From Tumebacillus lacus (GTDB lineage: Bacteria; Bacillota; Bacilli; Tumebacillales; Tumebacillaceae): DNA of 64,000 bases. Shown in pieces: positions 48,451-56,881 of the stretch. The position numbers and the translations under genes are program-made. Within the stretch, counting starts at the first letter, position 1; each line of letters opens with the position of its first letter. The stretch is taken from contig NZ_JAPMLT010000001.1 of NCBI RefSeq assembly GCF_026410385.1, forward strand, positions 248,001-312,000, given 5' to 3'. The notes below the pieces were generated by a model. It was not told the DNA's origin. It saw nothing but the letters and a program-made list of their open reading frames with translations, and made no database searches.

Positions 48451-49728
48451 CTATCTTCTGCGACCCGACGAGGAGCGGCTGCTCCAAGCGACGACGCGGG
48501 CTTGGCGGAAGAAGTGCCAGATCAGGGAGACGGCGATGACACCGCCAAAGAGGAGGAACCAGTTGCGCAGGACGATCAGGGACAGGCCCCAATGCTGCTG
48601 GCTGGGATCGGCGACCGCTGCCATCATCGGCATGATCGGCGCCATCACGGCTTGGGCAGATTGGCCCCAGCCCATGTTGTAGAAGATCAAGGTGAACGCG
48701 CCTGCCAGCACGGCGTGCATCAGGCGAGCGACCATGTACGGCTTCATGCGGATGTCGGTGCCGGTGAGGACCGACGCGACCTGGGCGTGGACGGAGAGGC
48801 CGGACCACGCAATGATGAAGGAGACGATGATCAGCTGTTCGACGAGCGGTGCTTGGGTGGCAGCCGCAGCGGCCGAACCGATATCGATCTCGAACAGGCC
48901 GGCGATGAACGGCTCGACGAGCGAGACGTCCAGGCCAAAGACCATGAACAGCGCCGTGAACGGAATCGCCAGCAGCGGCACGATGCCGACCAGCGACAGG
49001 ACTTTGAACAGAACAGCGAAGAAGACGATGAAACCGGCGATCATAAACAGAGTCTTCATCGAATCGCTGACGGCGTCGCCGAGCAGCTTGCCAAACGGAC
49101 GGCCGTCTTCTTCGCGAGCTTTCATCATCTCGCGGAAGGCGCGGCGGAAGATATTGCCTTTGACCACAGGCGCCTGCACCACTTCGTCATCGTCGCGGGA
49201 CGTTTTGCCGATGCCGTAAAACTTGAACGCCACGCCGACGAGGAAGGCCCCGACGTAGTGAGCGAGCGCGAGCAGCATCCCGAGCTGCGGCGAGTGGAAC
49301 ATCCCGACTGCGACCGCGCCGAACATAAACAGGGGATCGGCGGTGTTGGTGAAGGCGAGCAGTCGCTCCCCTTCGATGCGGGTGCACATTTTTGCTTTGC
49401 GGAACTTGCCGGTGATGACTGCATCCATCGGATACCCGGCGGCCAAACCCATCGACAGGGCAAACGCCCCGACGCCCGGCACGCTGAACAGCGGGCGCAT
49501 CAGCGGTTCGAGCAGCACCCCGAGCGCGTGCACCACCCCGACGCCGAGCATCACCTCACAGAGGATGAAAAACGGCAGCAGCGAGGGAAACACGACGTCC
49601 CAGAACAATTTCAGCCCGGCGATCCCGGCCTTGAATCCAGCTTCCGGATACAAGACGAGGGAGAGGGTCAACATCACGACCGCTGTCGCCAGGAGTGTTG
49701 TCGAGGTGCGCTTTCGTCTGCTAGACAT
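48451..49728 (-). CDS. ylbJ: Sporulation integral membrane protein YlbJ
   Basis: This 425-aa protein has about eight membrane segments, with 'GLKLFWDVVFPSLLPFFILCEVMLG' and 'LSMGLAAGYPMDAVITGKFRKAK' (nucleoside-transporter Gate motif), as in YlbJ. YlbJ is needed for cortex formation and is made in the mother cell under SigE in B. subtilis. The ATG at 49728 has AAGGAG 12 bases upstream. Frames opening at 49740 and 49752 are less well spaced. The C-terminus is Arg/Ser-rich. Confidence 0.88.
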   Translation of the reverse strand: MSSRRKRTSTTLLATAVVMLTLSLVLYPEAGFKAGIAGLKLFWDVVFPSLLPFFILCEVMLGVGVVHALGVLLEPLMRPLFSVPGVGAFALSMGLAAGYPMDAVITGKFRKAKMCTRIEGERLLAFTNTADPLFMFGAVAVGMFHSPQLGMLLALAHYVGAFLVGVAFKFYGIGKTSRDDDEVVQAPVVKGNIFRRAFREMMKAREEDGRPFGKLLGDAVSDSMKTLFMIAGFIVFFAVLFKVLSLVGIVPLLAIPFTALFMVFGLDVSLVEPFIAGLFEIDIGSAAAAATQAPLVEQLIIVSFIIAWSGLSVHAQVASVLTGTDIRMKPYMVARLMHAVLAGAFTLIFYNMGWGQSAQAVMAPIMPMMAAVADPSQQHWGLSLIVLRNWFLLFGGVIAVSLIWHFFRQARVVAWSSRSSSGRRR

Positions 49729-49842
49729 TGCGTGCCTCATCTCCTTTTCCAAATGTACGGACTACTCTTAGACATACATATGGACGACCCGGCTTGTTTA
49801 TGTTTGGGAGGAAGAGTATGCTGGACAAAGAGGTGAGATTTT

Positions 49843-50388
49843 ATGGTATTAATGGGTGAGAGGGTATTTATTAAGCCGATGACGCTGGATGTTGCGCAGG
49901 AACTGTATGAACTGCGCAAACGCAATCAGGAGTTTTTCACTGCTTATGAGCCGTATCGGCCGGAGTCGTTCACGTTGGATTGGATACGGGCGGACATTGA
50001 GCGGTTCGTACTTGCTGCCTTGGAAGATAAGAACTACGCGCTGGGGATTTATTTGAAGGAAACGAACGAGTTGATCGGACGGATCACGGTGAACATCATA
50101 GCTCGGGGCATTCACCAAGGGGCGCATATCGGGTATTACATCGGGCAGGAGCACAACGGCAAGGGATATATGACGGAGGCCGTGCGGCTGACTTTGAAAT
50201 ACGCGTTTGATGTGCTGGATCTGCACCGAGTAGAGGCGAACGTGATGCCCCGCAATAAGCGGTCGGCACGGGTGCTGGAGAAGGTGGGATTCCGGTATGA
50301 AGGGCTGTGCAAGGGGTTTTTGAAGATCAACGATGTGTGGGAAGACCATGACCGGTACGCGATGACGGTGGAGGAGTATCGGAAATAA
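49843..50388 (+). CDS. RimJ/YdaF-type GNAT acetyltransferase
   Basis: This 181-aa protein is a GNAT N-acetyltransferase with the acetyl-CoA site 'IGQEHNGKGYMTEAV' (Q/RxxGxG/A equivalent) and 'HRVEANVMPRNKRSARVLEKVGF', typical of RimJ/RimL and YdaF. Likely targets are protein N-termini or small amines, not determinable here. ATG 49843 has GAGGTGAG upstream. Monocistronic between terminators. Confidence 0.9.
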   Translation: MVLMGERVFIKPMTLDVAQELYELRKRNQEFFTAYEPYRPESFTLDWIRADIERFVLAALEDKNYALGIYLKETNELIGRITVNIIARGIHQGAHIGYYIGQEHNGKGYMTEAVRLTLKYAFDVLDLHRVEANVMPRNKRSARVLEKVGFRYEGLCKGFLKINDVWEDHDRYAMTVEEYRK

Positions 50389-50429
50389 AGAAAAACCCAC
50401 ACCCTTATTTTTAAGGGTGTGGGTCTTTG
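50389..50429. terminator. Bidirectional terminator after GNAT gene
   Basis: ACCCACACCCTT/AAGGGTGTGGGT stem with a 6-base loop. The right arm also encodes the C-terminus of the convergent 61-aa gene. Confidence 0.88.
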
Positions 50430-50596
50430 CCTTGCGCTTCCAGCGTTTCTTCCAAGATTTCTTTCGAGGTCATCGGGTTGGACGTCGTATTGGTGCCCGC
50501 TTCATCTGAGCGGGTCGCCTGATCGAAGTCGGGATGATAGAATGTGCCCAACTGAATGCCACCCGGCGGGATGGCGGTGTTGCGGTTGTCCGACAT
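50411..50596 (-). CDS. Small hypothetical protein (61 aa)
   Basis: ATG 50596 lies 8 bases behind AAAGGAG on the minus strand. The product is hydrophilic and acidic, with 'IPPGGIQLGTFYHPDFDQA' and a Thr/Ser/Asn-rich middle, without cysteines or membrane segments. Its last codons lie inside the terminator stem. No family is recognised. A small spore or stress protein is possible but unsupported. Confidence 0.62.
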   Translation of the reverse strand: MSDNRNTAIPPGGIQLGTFYHPDFDQATRSDEAGTNTTSNPMTSKEILEETLEAQGKDPHP

Positions 50597-50685
50597 GGTG
50601 ATCACTCCTTTCCAAGTTTAGCATTGCTCGGCAGGAACTGTTATAATCGAGGGAAACGCAACCAGAGAGAGGAGATAGTGGAATT

Positions 50686-51024
50686 TTGGCTGATTTGACG
50701 ATCAAAGGGATGCAGAAGGAAGTCGACGACTACATCTCTCAATTTAAAGAAGGCTATTTCAAGCCGCTGTCGTTGATCGCGCGGATGACCGAGGAGCTCG
50801 GGGAGCTGTCGCGTGAGGTCAACCATACATATGGAGAGAAACCGAAGAAGAAGGAAGAGGCGGAAGGCTCCATCGCGTTGGAGCTGGCCGATCTGATGTT
50901 TGTCATCACCTGCATGGCCAACTCGCTCGACATCGATCTGGAAGAGGCGCACAAGGCCGTCATGCATAAATTCAACACGCGGGATGCCAACCGGTGGACG
51001 CGAAAGGATACGGAGGAGAAGTAA
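50686..51024 (+). CDS. ypjD: MazG-like nucleotide pyrophosphohydrolase YpjD
   Basis: This 112-aa all-alpha protein has the MazG metal motifs 'RMTEELGELSREV' (ExxE) and 'ALELADLMFVI' (ExxD). Such enzymes hydrolyse NTPs or damaged dNTPs to monophosphates. The position directly before dapB matches B. subtilis ypjD. Start is TTG 50686 with GAGAGGAGATAG upstream. The dapB start follows 3 bases after the stop. Confidence 0.9.
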   Translation: MADLTIKGMQKEVDDYISQFKEGYFKPLSLIARMTEELGELSREVNHTYGEKPKKKEEAEGSIALELADLMFVITCMANSLDIDLEEAHKAVMHKFNTRDANRWTRKDTEEK

Positions 51025-51026
51025 TC

Positions 51027-51833
51027 ATGGGTGAAGAGAAAATCCGCGTCGTTGTCGTCGGCGCGAAAGGCAAGATGGGCCGCGAGACGGTCAAAGCGGT
51101 GATGAACGATCCGGAGTTGGACTTTGTCGGCGCGGTCGACCGCACGCTGGACGGGGTGCAGGTGTCGGAGGTGCTCGGGTTTGATTGCGGCGAGGCTGCT
51201 TTCTACAACGATCTCGGCAAAGCGCTGATCGACACGAACGCGACGGTGATGATCGATTTCACCAATCCGTCTGTCGTGAAAGGCAACCTCGACAAAGCGA
51301 TTGAACTCGGCGTGCGTCCGGTCGTCGGCACGACGGGGATGACGCCGGAGGAGATCGCAAACTGGGATCGCGAGTGCCGAGAGCGGGAGATCGGCGGGCT
51401 GATCGCGCCGAACTTTGCGATCGGCGCGATCTTGATGATGCGCTTCTCGGCGATGGCGGCGAAGTATATGCCGCATGTGGAGATCATCGAGATGCATCAC
51501 GACCAAAAGCTCGATGCCCCGTCCGGCACCGCGCTGAAAACGCTGGAGCTGATCGCGAAGGAACGCGAGGCGATGGGACAAGGCCATCCGAACGAGCACG
51601 AGACGATCACCGGCTCACGCGGCGGCGACTATGAAGGCATGCGCGTGCACAGCGTACGTCTGCCAGGCTATGTGGCGCATCAGCAGGTGATCTTCGGCGG
51701 GCTCGGACAGACGTTGACCCTGCGCCATGACTCGATCAACCGCGAGTCGTTCATGCCGGGCGTGGTGATGTCCTGCAAAATGGTGATGAACTACACGGGG
51801 CTGGTCTACGGCCTCGAAAACCTGTTGGACTAA
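51027..51833 (+). CDS. dapB: 4-hydroxy-tetrahydrodipicolinate reductase DapB
   Basis: This 268-aa enzyme has an N-terminal Rossmann motif 'VVVVGAKGKMGRE' and the substrate loop 'EMHHDQKLDAPSGTA' with the catalytic His/Lys. It reduces hydroxy-tetrahydrodipicolinate with NAD(P)H in the lysine/diaminopimelate pathway, which also feeds spore dipicolinate. ATG 51027 is used, with GGAGGAGAAG upstream. It is part of ypjD-dapB-mgsA-cca. Confidence 0.95.
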   Translation: MGEEKIRVVVVGAKGKMGRETVKAVMNDPELDFVGAVDRTLDGVQVSEVLGFDCGEAAFYNDLGKALIDTNATVMIDFTNPSVVKGNLDKAIELGVRPVVGTTGMTPEEIANWDRECREREIGGLIAPNFAIGAILMMRFSAMAAKYMPHVEIIEMHHDQKLDAPSGTALKTLELIAKEREAMGQGHPNEHETITGSRGGDYEGMRVHSVRLPGYVAHQQVIFGGLGQTLTLRHDSINRESFMPGVVMSCKMVMNYTGLVYGLENLLD

Positions 51834-51848
51834 AGGAGGGGCGAGATC

Positions 51849-52241
51849 ATGAACATCGCCTTGATCGCCCACGATAAAAAGAAGGACACGCTGGTCAATT
51901 TTGCCGTGGCGTACAAGCACATTTTTGAAAAAGCGACGCTGTACGCCACCGGCACGACGGGGCTGCGGATCATGGAAGCGACAGGAATGACGATCAATCG
52001 GTTTCTGTCCGGGCCGCTCGGCGGCGACCAACAGATCGGCGCGTTGATCGCGGAGGACCGGATGGATCTGGTGCTGTTTTTCCGCGACCCGTTGGCGGCG
52101 CAACCGCATGAGCCGGACATTCTCGCGTTGCTGCGTTTGTGCGATGTCCACGACATCCCGGTCGCGACCAACATCGCGACGGCAGAGATTTTGGTGAAGG
52201 CGCTCGAGCGCGGCGATTTTGCGTGGAGGGAAGTGAAGTAG
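51849..52241 (+). CDS. mgsA: Methylglyoxal synthase MgsA
   Basis: This 130-aa protein has '[13 protein letters not shown]', '[10 protein letters not shown]', '[16 protein letters not shown]' and 'LVLFFRDPL', with the catalytic Asp and phosphate-binding residues. It converts dihydroxyacetone phosphate to methylglyoxal plus phosphate. ATG 51849 follows AAAGGAGGGGCGAG. In B. subtilis bshB1 and bshA separate mgsA from cca. Here they are missing. Confidence 0.95.
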   Translation: MNIALIAHDKKKDTLVNFAVAYKHIFEKATLYATGTTGLRIMEATGMTINRFLSGPLGGDQQIGALIAEDRMDLVLFFRDPLAAQPHEPDILALLRLCDVHDIPVATNIATAEILVKALERGDFAWREVK

Positions 52242-52243
52242 GC

Positions 52244-53506
52244 TTGACACCGATGGAACGGGATGCGTGGGCAGTGGTGGCGGAGTTGGAGCGGGCCGGG
52301 CATGAGGCGTATCTGGTCGGCGGGTGCGTGCGGGACAAGCGTCTCGGGCGCGACGTGTACGACTATGACATCACCACGTCTGCGCTCCCGGAGGCGGTGC
52401 AAGCCTTGTTTCCGCATACGGTACCGACCGGGATCAAGCACGGGACGGTGTCGGTACTGACCGATCATGCCCGCTACGAGGTGACGACGTTTCGCACCGA
52501 CGGCGACTATGAGGACGGACGTCGACCCCATGAGGTGGTGTTTGTCCGTTCGTTGCGGGAGGATCTGGCGAGGCGCGACTTTACGATCAATGCGATGGCG
52601 CTGGGGCGTGACGGAACGCTCCACGATCCGTTCGGCGGGAGAGAGGATCTGGAGAACAAAATCATCTGCGCCGTCGGAGATCCGTTTCGGCGGTTTGAGG
52701 AAGACGCGCTGCGGATGCTCCGGGCGATCCGGTTTGCGGCGCAGCTCGGGTTTGTGATCGAGGAGGAGACGCTGCGGGCGATCACGTATGAGTCGCAATC
52801 GCTGCGCCGCATCTCCCGCGAGCGCATCCGCGACGAGTGGCAAAAGATGCTGTTGTCAGCACCCGATGCGGCGATCCCGCTGCTCCAGCAGACCGATGCC
52901 TTGCGCTATGTGTTGTCACGGCCGCAGACGTTCGATGTGCGGGTGAACGACCCGTGGGGGCTCGGCATCGATCCATGGCTTCTGGCCGGGCGATGGGCGG
53001 CAGATGCGCCGCGTGATTTCGCCGTGCGGCTGGTCGTCGTGTTGCGGGCGGTGCAGACCGATAGTGCCCGGATGGAAAAGACGGTGCAGGATCTCAAGCT
53101 GTCCGGTGAGGTGAAATCGCAGATCCGCGGGGCGTGGCAGATGCAGGAGTACGGCGACCCGCGGCGATGGAGCGCCGAACAGTGGCGGCAGGTGTTTTAC
53201 CGACATGGGTATGAGACGGTGAAACGAGGCTGTCAGGCGTTTGCCGCGCTGGAAGCGGGGAAGACCGGGAAGCGGGACTTCGACTGGGAGCGGTTGATCG
53301 AGGAGCAGGCCGAACGGCAACCCCTCTGGTCGTTGCAGGATCTGGCGGTGAGCGGGCAGGATCTGCTCAACGCCGGTGTCCCGACCGGGCCGATGCTCGG
53401 CAAGATGCTGAACCGGCTGGCTCAACTCGTGCTCCGGGAGCCGGAGCGAAATCGGCGGGAGGAACTGTTGCGGGAACTGACTCTGGATGAAGGAGAGGGT
53501 GGATGA
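52244..53506 (+). CDS. cca: CCA tRNA nucleotidyltransferase
   Basis: This 420-aa class II enzyme has 'LVGGCVRDKRLGRDVYDYDITT' (metal-binding Asp pair), 'RRDFTINAMA', 'EDALRMLRAIRFAAQLGF' and 'RISRERIRDEW'. It adds or repairs the 3' CCA of tRNAs. TTG 52244 lies directly after the mgsA stop with GGAGGGAAG upstream. ATG 52253 is three codons later and also possible. Confidence 0.93.
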   Translation: MTPMERDAWAVVAELERAGHEAYLVGGCVRDKRLGRDVYDYDITTSALPEAVQALFPHTVPTGIKHGTVSVLTDHARYEVTTFRTDGDYEDGRRPHEVVFVRSLREDLARRDFTINAMALGRDGTLHDPFGGREDLENKIICAVGDPFRRFEEDALRMLRAIRFAAQLGFVIEEETLRAITYESQSLRRISRERIRDEWQKMLLSAPDAAIPLLQQTDALRYVLSRPQTFDVRVNDPWGLGIDPWLLAGRWAADAPRDFAVRLVVVLRAVQTDSARMEKTVQDLKLSGEVKSQIRGAWQMQEYGDPRRWSAEQWRQVFYRHGYETVKRGCQAFAALEAGKTGKRDFDWERLIEEQAERQPLWSLQDLAVSGQDLLNAGVPTGPMLGKMLNRLAQLVLREPERNRREELLRELTLDEGEGG

Positions 53507-53507
53507 C

Positions 53508-53852
53508 GTGTCGACAGCGTTGTTTGTCTTGGTTTATTTCTCCTTGCAGTGGTGGCTGGAAGCGACGTTCGATGTGATGCGGGTACATCCCTTGCTGACC
53601 TATCTGACCTCGTTTTTGATCCTCGCGCCGCTCTACTGGCTCTATCTGGAGTACTTCTCCCCGGCCGCCCGCTGGTCGAGACGATTGGACCGTCTCCACG
53701 CAGAGATCGAGGCTGCCGACCGCCGCCGGGAGCAGTTTGGCCCGGAGTCGGAGATCTATGTGTTTGAGACAGAAGTGATGAAGCGGTTGCTGGCTGAGCG
53801 GGACGCATGGTTGGCGAAGCGGGTGAAGAAGAGGACCTATCGACAGGGGTAA
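53508..53852 (+). CDS. Two-pass membrane protein with coiled-coil tail (114 aa)
   Basis: Two hydrophobic segments ('ALFVLVYFSLQWWLEATF' and 'YLTSFLILAPLYWLYLEYF') are followed by a charged helix 'RLDRLHAEIEAADRRREQ' and a basic tail. No family is recognised. GTG 53508 is preferred because AAGGAGAGG, inside the end of cca, lies 10 bases upstream. An ATG at 53487 would overlap that site. Probably co-transcribed with cca. Confidence 0.68.
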   Translation: MSTALFVLVYFSLQWWLEATFDVMRVHPLLTYLTSFLILAPLYWLYLEYFSPAARWSRRLDRLHAEIEAADRRREQFGPESEIYVFETEVMKRLLAERDAWLAKRVKKRTYRQG

Positions 53853-53859
53853 TGGCGAG

Positions 53860-54258
53860 ATGAGAGACGGGTGGAAGACGGTCTTCGTGGGATGTGCGTT
53901 GCTGATGATCTTGATCTTGTCAGGATGTCTGACGAATGAAGGAAAATATGTGCACGGGAAAGACACGATGCATATATTCGGAGACGACGGGCAATATTCA
54001 ATCGTCCGGGCGGGTGACGGTCGGACCAAGATGCTGGACAATCAAGGCAATAAAGGCAATAAAGATCAAACCGAACGATTCATTGACACACATGTGCAAA
54101 AATATCGGGAGATCGGTCAGAAGGGGTACGTGATCGGTGATGCTTTTACGTTGATCGATGTGCCGACCGGGACGTATGAGCAGCACGATCAGATCGCGGA
54201 GTTTGCCGACCCCGATGACAGAGAACAATTTCTTCTGCTCAAGAGAGACGCTCCATAA
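53860..54258 (+). CDS. Hypothetical lipoprotein (132 aa)
   Basis: The N-terminus has a lipoprotein signal with lipobox 'ILSGC' (Cys23), then a hydrophilic domain with a repeated 'NKGNK' and no recognised fold. ATG 53860 has only weak ribosome signals and lies 7 bases after the previous stop. It is AT-richer than its upstream neighbours. Anchored on the outer membrane face of the cell. Function unknown. Confidence 0.7.
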   Translation: MRDGWKTVFVGCALLMILILSGCLTNEGKYVHGKDTMHIFGDDGQYSIVRAGDGRTKMLDNQGNKGNKDQTERFIDTHVQKYREIGQKGYVIGDAFTLIDVPTGTYEQHDQIAEFADPDDREQFLLLKRDAP

Positions 54259-54263
54259 GTGAG

Positions 54264-54302
54264 GAAAAGAACCCAGTTGGTGATAACTGGGTTCTTTTTT
54301 TG
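54264..54302 (+). terminator. Intrinsic terminator after lipoprotein gene
   Basis: A 12-bp stem AAGAACCCAGTT/AACTGGGTTCTT, 6-base loop, then T7. Confidence 0.92.
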
Positions 54303-54372
54303 TCGAAACGGCAGGATTTTGATCCTTTTAGTCATATATATTCAGATAAGCAACTGGAGAGGGTGAAGATCA

Positions 54373-56706
54373 TTGAATCAAAAAGGGATGAAGTTCGTGT
54401 CGAACCTGTTGGCGACGGCGTTGATTTTGACGACGGTTGTGCCGACTACGTTCGCTGAGACCGGGACGGGCTCGACCGAAACCGCAACGTCCACCACTGT
54501 CACCACCGGAGCAGCCGCTCCGACCGATACACAAGCAACAAATGAAAGTGCGGAACAGCAGGTTGTCGTACAGGAGGTACCGGCTCGAATCGTCGTGCCT
54601 GTGTTAGACAAAGTGTTGGTCGGCAATGAAGCGACCTTGCAGGCAAAGCTGGTCAGAGCCAACGGCACGGTTGTCGAGACGGCCACTGACGAGGTGGCTT
54701 TGGAGCTCGTTCGCGGCTATTCCGGCCGTGTCACGGTCACGGATCAAAACGGTGCGCCAGCGAAAATCGTCAATGGCAAGTACGTCGTAGCGGCGGTAGA
54801 CGGCATCGCGACGTTCCGCATTTCAAAAAGCGATGCGGGTATAGTCAATCTCAGATTGAGCGACCTCACCAACCCATCTGTGTCCTCGCCGGCTCAACCT
54901 CTAGCTGTTTTTGTGAAACTGAAGTCCTTGTCGGTGAGCCAAACGATCGCTCCGACCGGCTCTTTGCTCGGCAACAGCTCAGCTAAATTTGTGGTCAAAG
55001 CGATGGATTCGTCGTACCCGAGCGCAGGTCTTGGAAATTACCAGGTCTGGCTGTCGCTCCCGGCAGGCAGCATCGGCACGGCAAAGGTCGGCGAGGAATC
55101 ACTCGACACCACGCCGAAGCCGTTCACGACCAGCCCAGACGGCGAGGTCACAGTCACTTTCACGACACCTGAAATGCTGCCGATCACAGGCGGCACTGCA
55201 CGGGTTGTCGTCCAAGACAAAGCGGTGAGTCCGACGATGTTAAAGACCGCCACCTATACGTACTCGCCGCTTGGCAGCCTCGTGCTCTCGCCGACGATTA
55301 TCGCGACGACCGGCAGCCTGCGTCCGAATGAAACCAAGGAGCTCAAGCTCAAAGCAACCGGCAGATCGAACACGACATTTGGCAAGGTAGAAGTGTTTCT
55401 GGCCGTAAAAAAAGCGGTGGATGGCGGTACCGTGACCGTCAATGGCCGCATGGTGGGGGAGACTCCTGAGGCGTTCCAAACGGATGACTTGGGCAATATG
55501 ACCATTGAATACACCGCTTCCGGCTTGTTCCCGAACGGCGGCACCGATACGCTCCAAGTGTTCGATTCGCCGATCAGCGTCCGTCCGAAAGCGTCTGCGA
55601 GCTACACCTACGCCAGTGTGTCTCGTGTCGTATTTGTCCCGTCGCGTTTCGTCGCGGATACAGGCACGTTGCAACCTGCAGAAACAAAGCGCCTCGCTGT
55701 CAACGTGACCGGAACGAACCAAAAGGCGTTCCCGTACGGGAAGGTCTGGCTGTCGATTGCCCAAACGGGCGGTGGCGGCACCGCATGGGTCAACGGCACA
55801 GAACTGACGAACGTTCCGCAGGAGTTCACGGCCAATCAATTCGGGCAAGTCGTCGTGGATTACACCGCTCCGGCTGAGTTGCCGAACGGTGGTACCGATA
55901 CGATCAAAGTGCAAGATAAGCAAGTGAATCCGAAATCCACCAGTTCCATTTCCTACACCTACACGGCGATGAAAGAAGTGATTATGCCGCAATACATCGC
56001 CGCATCGGGCACTTTGGCACCGGGCACGACCAAAACGGTCGATCTCGTTGTCTATGATTCGAAGGTCCAGGCGATGAAAAATACGCCCGTCTATCTGACG
56101 CTCAACGCACAGAGCAAAGCGACGGCAGAGTCTGGCGGAGTCGCATTGACGCCGGGCGTGCCCACGTTGGTACGCACCGACTCGACCGGGTCGATCTCGA
56201 TCGACTACAAGACGCCGATGTACTTGCCGGCTGCAGCTTTGGTAGACACGATCTTGGTGCAAAACCAAGCGGTGAACCCGTCGATCACGAAAAAGATCAC
56301 CTATACCTATAAAGGTGTGAATCAACTTGAGGCGAGCACCTCTTTGATTGCGAAAACTGGGTCTCTCGCAGCCGGAACGACGATCCCGAAAGGTCCGTTG
56401 CACTTCGTTGCTTGGGAATCAAAGCGAATCAATTACACCAGTCCGTACACGGCTGTCTATCTCACCGCTTCGAACTCCGTAACGGTCGATAAAGAAACGG
56501 TGGGTCAGGCATATGTCCTGGTAAACGGCCAATCGATTCTGTTGACGAAGGTGCCGCTGGAAGTGATCACGGACAATCAAGGATATGTCGACGTGATCTA
56601 TTCGACACCGTCTGTTCTGCCGAGCAGATCGTCCACCGACACGATCAGGATGCAAAAGGCGGCCAACTCCACGAGCGGTTCTGTCTTCATGAGATACACC
56701 TATTAG
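54373..56706 (+). CDS. Secreted protein with tandem Ig-like (Big) repeats
   Basis: This 777-aa protein has a signal peptide (to about 'PTTFAE'), a Thr-rich stretch, and then about six beta-sandwich units of 110-120 residues. Each unit shares an opening pattern like 'ATTGSLRPNETKEL', a middle 'GTVTVNG' and an end 'LPNGGTDTIKVQDK ... YTYT'. These resemble bacterial Ig-like domains of invasin/intimin-type or S-layer-associated proteins. There is no LPxTG motif or S-layer homology domain. Start is TTG 54373 with GGAGAGGGTGAAG upstream. It may be adhesin or matrix protein. Binding partner unknown. Confidence 0.78.
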   Translation: MNQKGMKFVSNLLATALILTTVVPTTFAETGTGSTETATSTTVTTGAAAPTDTQATNESAEQQVVVQEVPARIVVPVLDKVLVGNEATLQAKLVRANGTVVETATDEVALELVRGYSGRVTVTDQNGAPAKIVNGKYVVAAVDGIATFRISKSDAGIVNLRLSDLTNPSVSSPAQPLAVFVKLKSLSVSQTIAPTGSLLGNSSAKFVVKAMDSSYPSAGLGNYQVWLSLPAGSIGTAKVGEESLDTTPKPFTTSPDGEVTVTFTTPEMLPITGGTARVVVQDKAVSPTMLKTATYTYSPLGSLVLSPTIIATTGSLRPNETKELKLKATGRSNTTFGKVEVFLAVKKAVDGGTVTVNGRMVGETPEAFQTDDLGNMTIEYTASGLFPNGGTDTLQVFDSPISVRPKASASYTYASVSRVVFVPSRFVADTGTLQPAETKRLAVNVTGTNQKAFPYGKVWLSIAQTGGGGTAWVNGTELTNVPQEFTANQFGQVVVDYTAPAELPNGGTDTIKVQDKQVNPKSTSSISYTYTAMKEVIMPQYIAASGTLAPGTTKTVDLVVYDSKVQAMKNTPVYLTLNAQSKATAESGGVALTPGVPTLVRTDSTGSISIDYKTPMYLPAAALVDTILVQNQAVNPSITKKITYTYKGVNQLEASTSLIAKTGSLAAGTTIPKGPLHFVAWESKRINYTSPYTAVYLTASNSVTVDKETVGQAYVLVNGQSILLTKVPLEVITDNQGYVDVIYSTPSVLPSRSSTDTIRMQKAANSTSGSVFMRYTY
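54950..56640 (+). repeat. Tandem Ig-like protein repeats
   Basis: Consecutive units of about 330-350 bases encode related beta-sandwich domains. Each ends with a Gly-Gly-Thr-Asp-like motif and 'YTY'. Similarity is clear at protein level but limited at DNA level. Confidence 0.65.
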
Positions 56707-56734
56707 AGACCATCAATAACCACATTATTAACCG

Positions 56735-56768
56735 AAAGACTTGGCGATTGAGCCAAGTCTTTTTTTCT
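56735..56768 (+). terminator. Intrinsic terminator after Ig-repeat gene
   Basis: AGACTTGGC/GCCAAGTCT stem with a 6-base loop, then T7. Confidence 0.92.
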
Positions 56769-56881
56769 CCCTTTTTGCAAAACAACCGTTTTTTAATTTC
56801 GGTCTAAATGATATAAATAAAGAGGGGGAAAGATCGGTCGAACCGATTTGAGTGTTTATGTGTGAGAGGGGATTATGGGGG

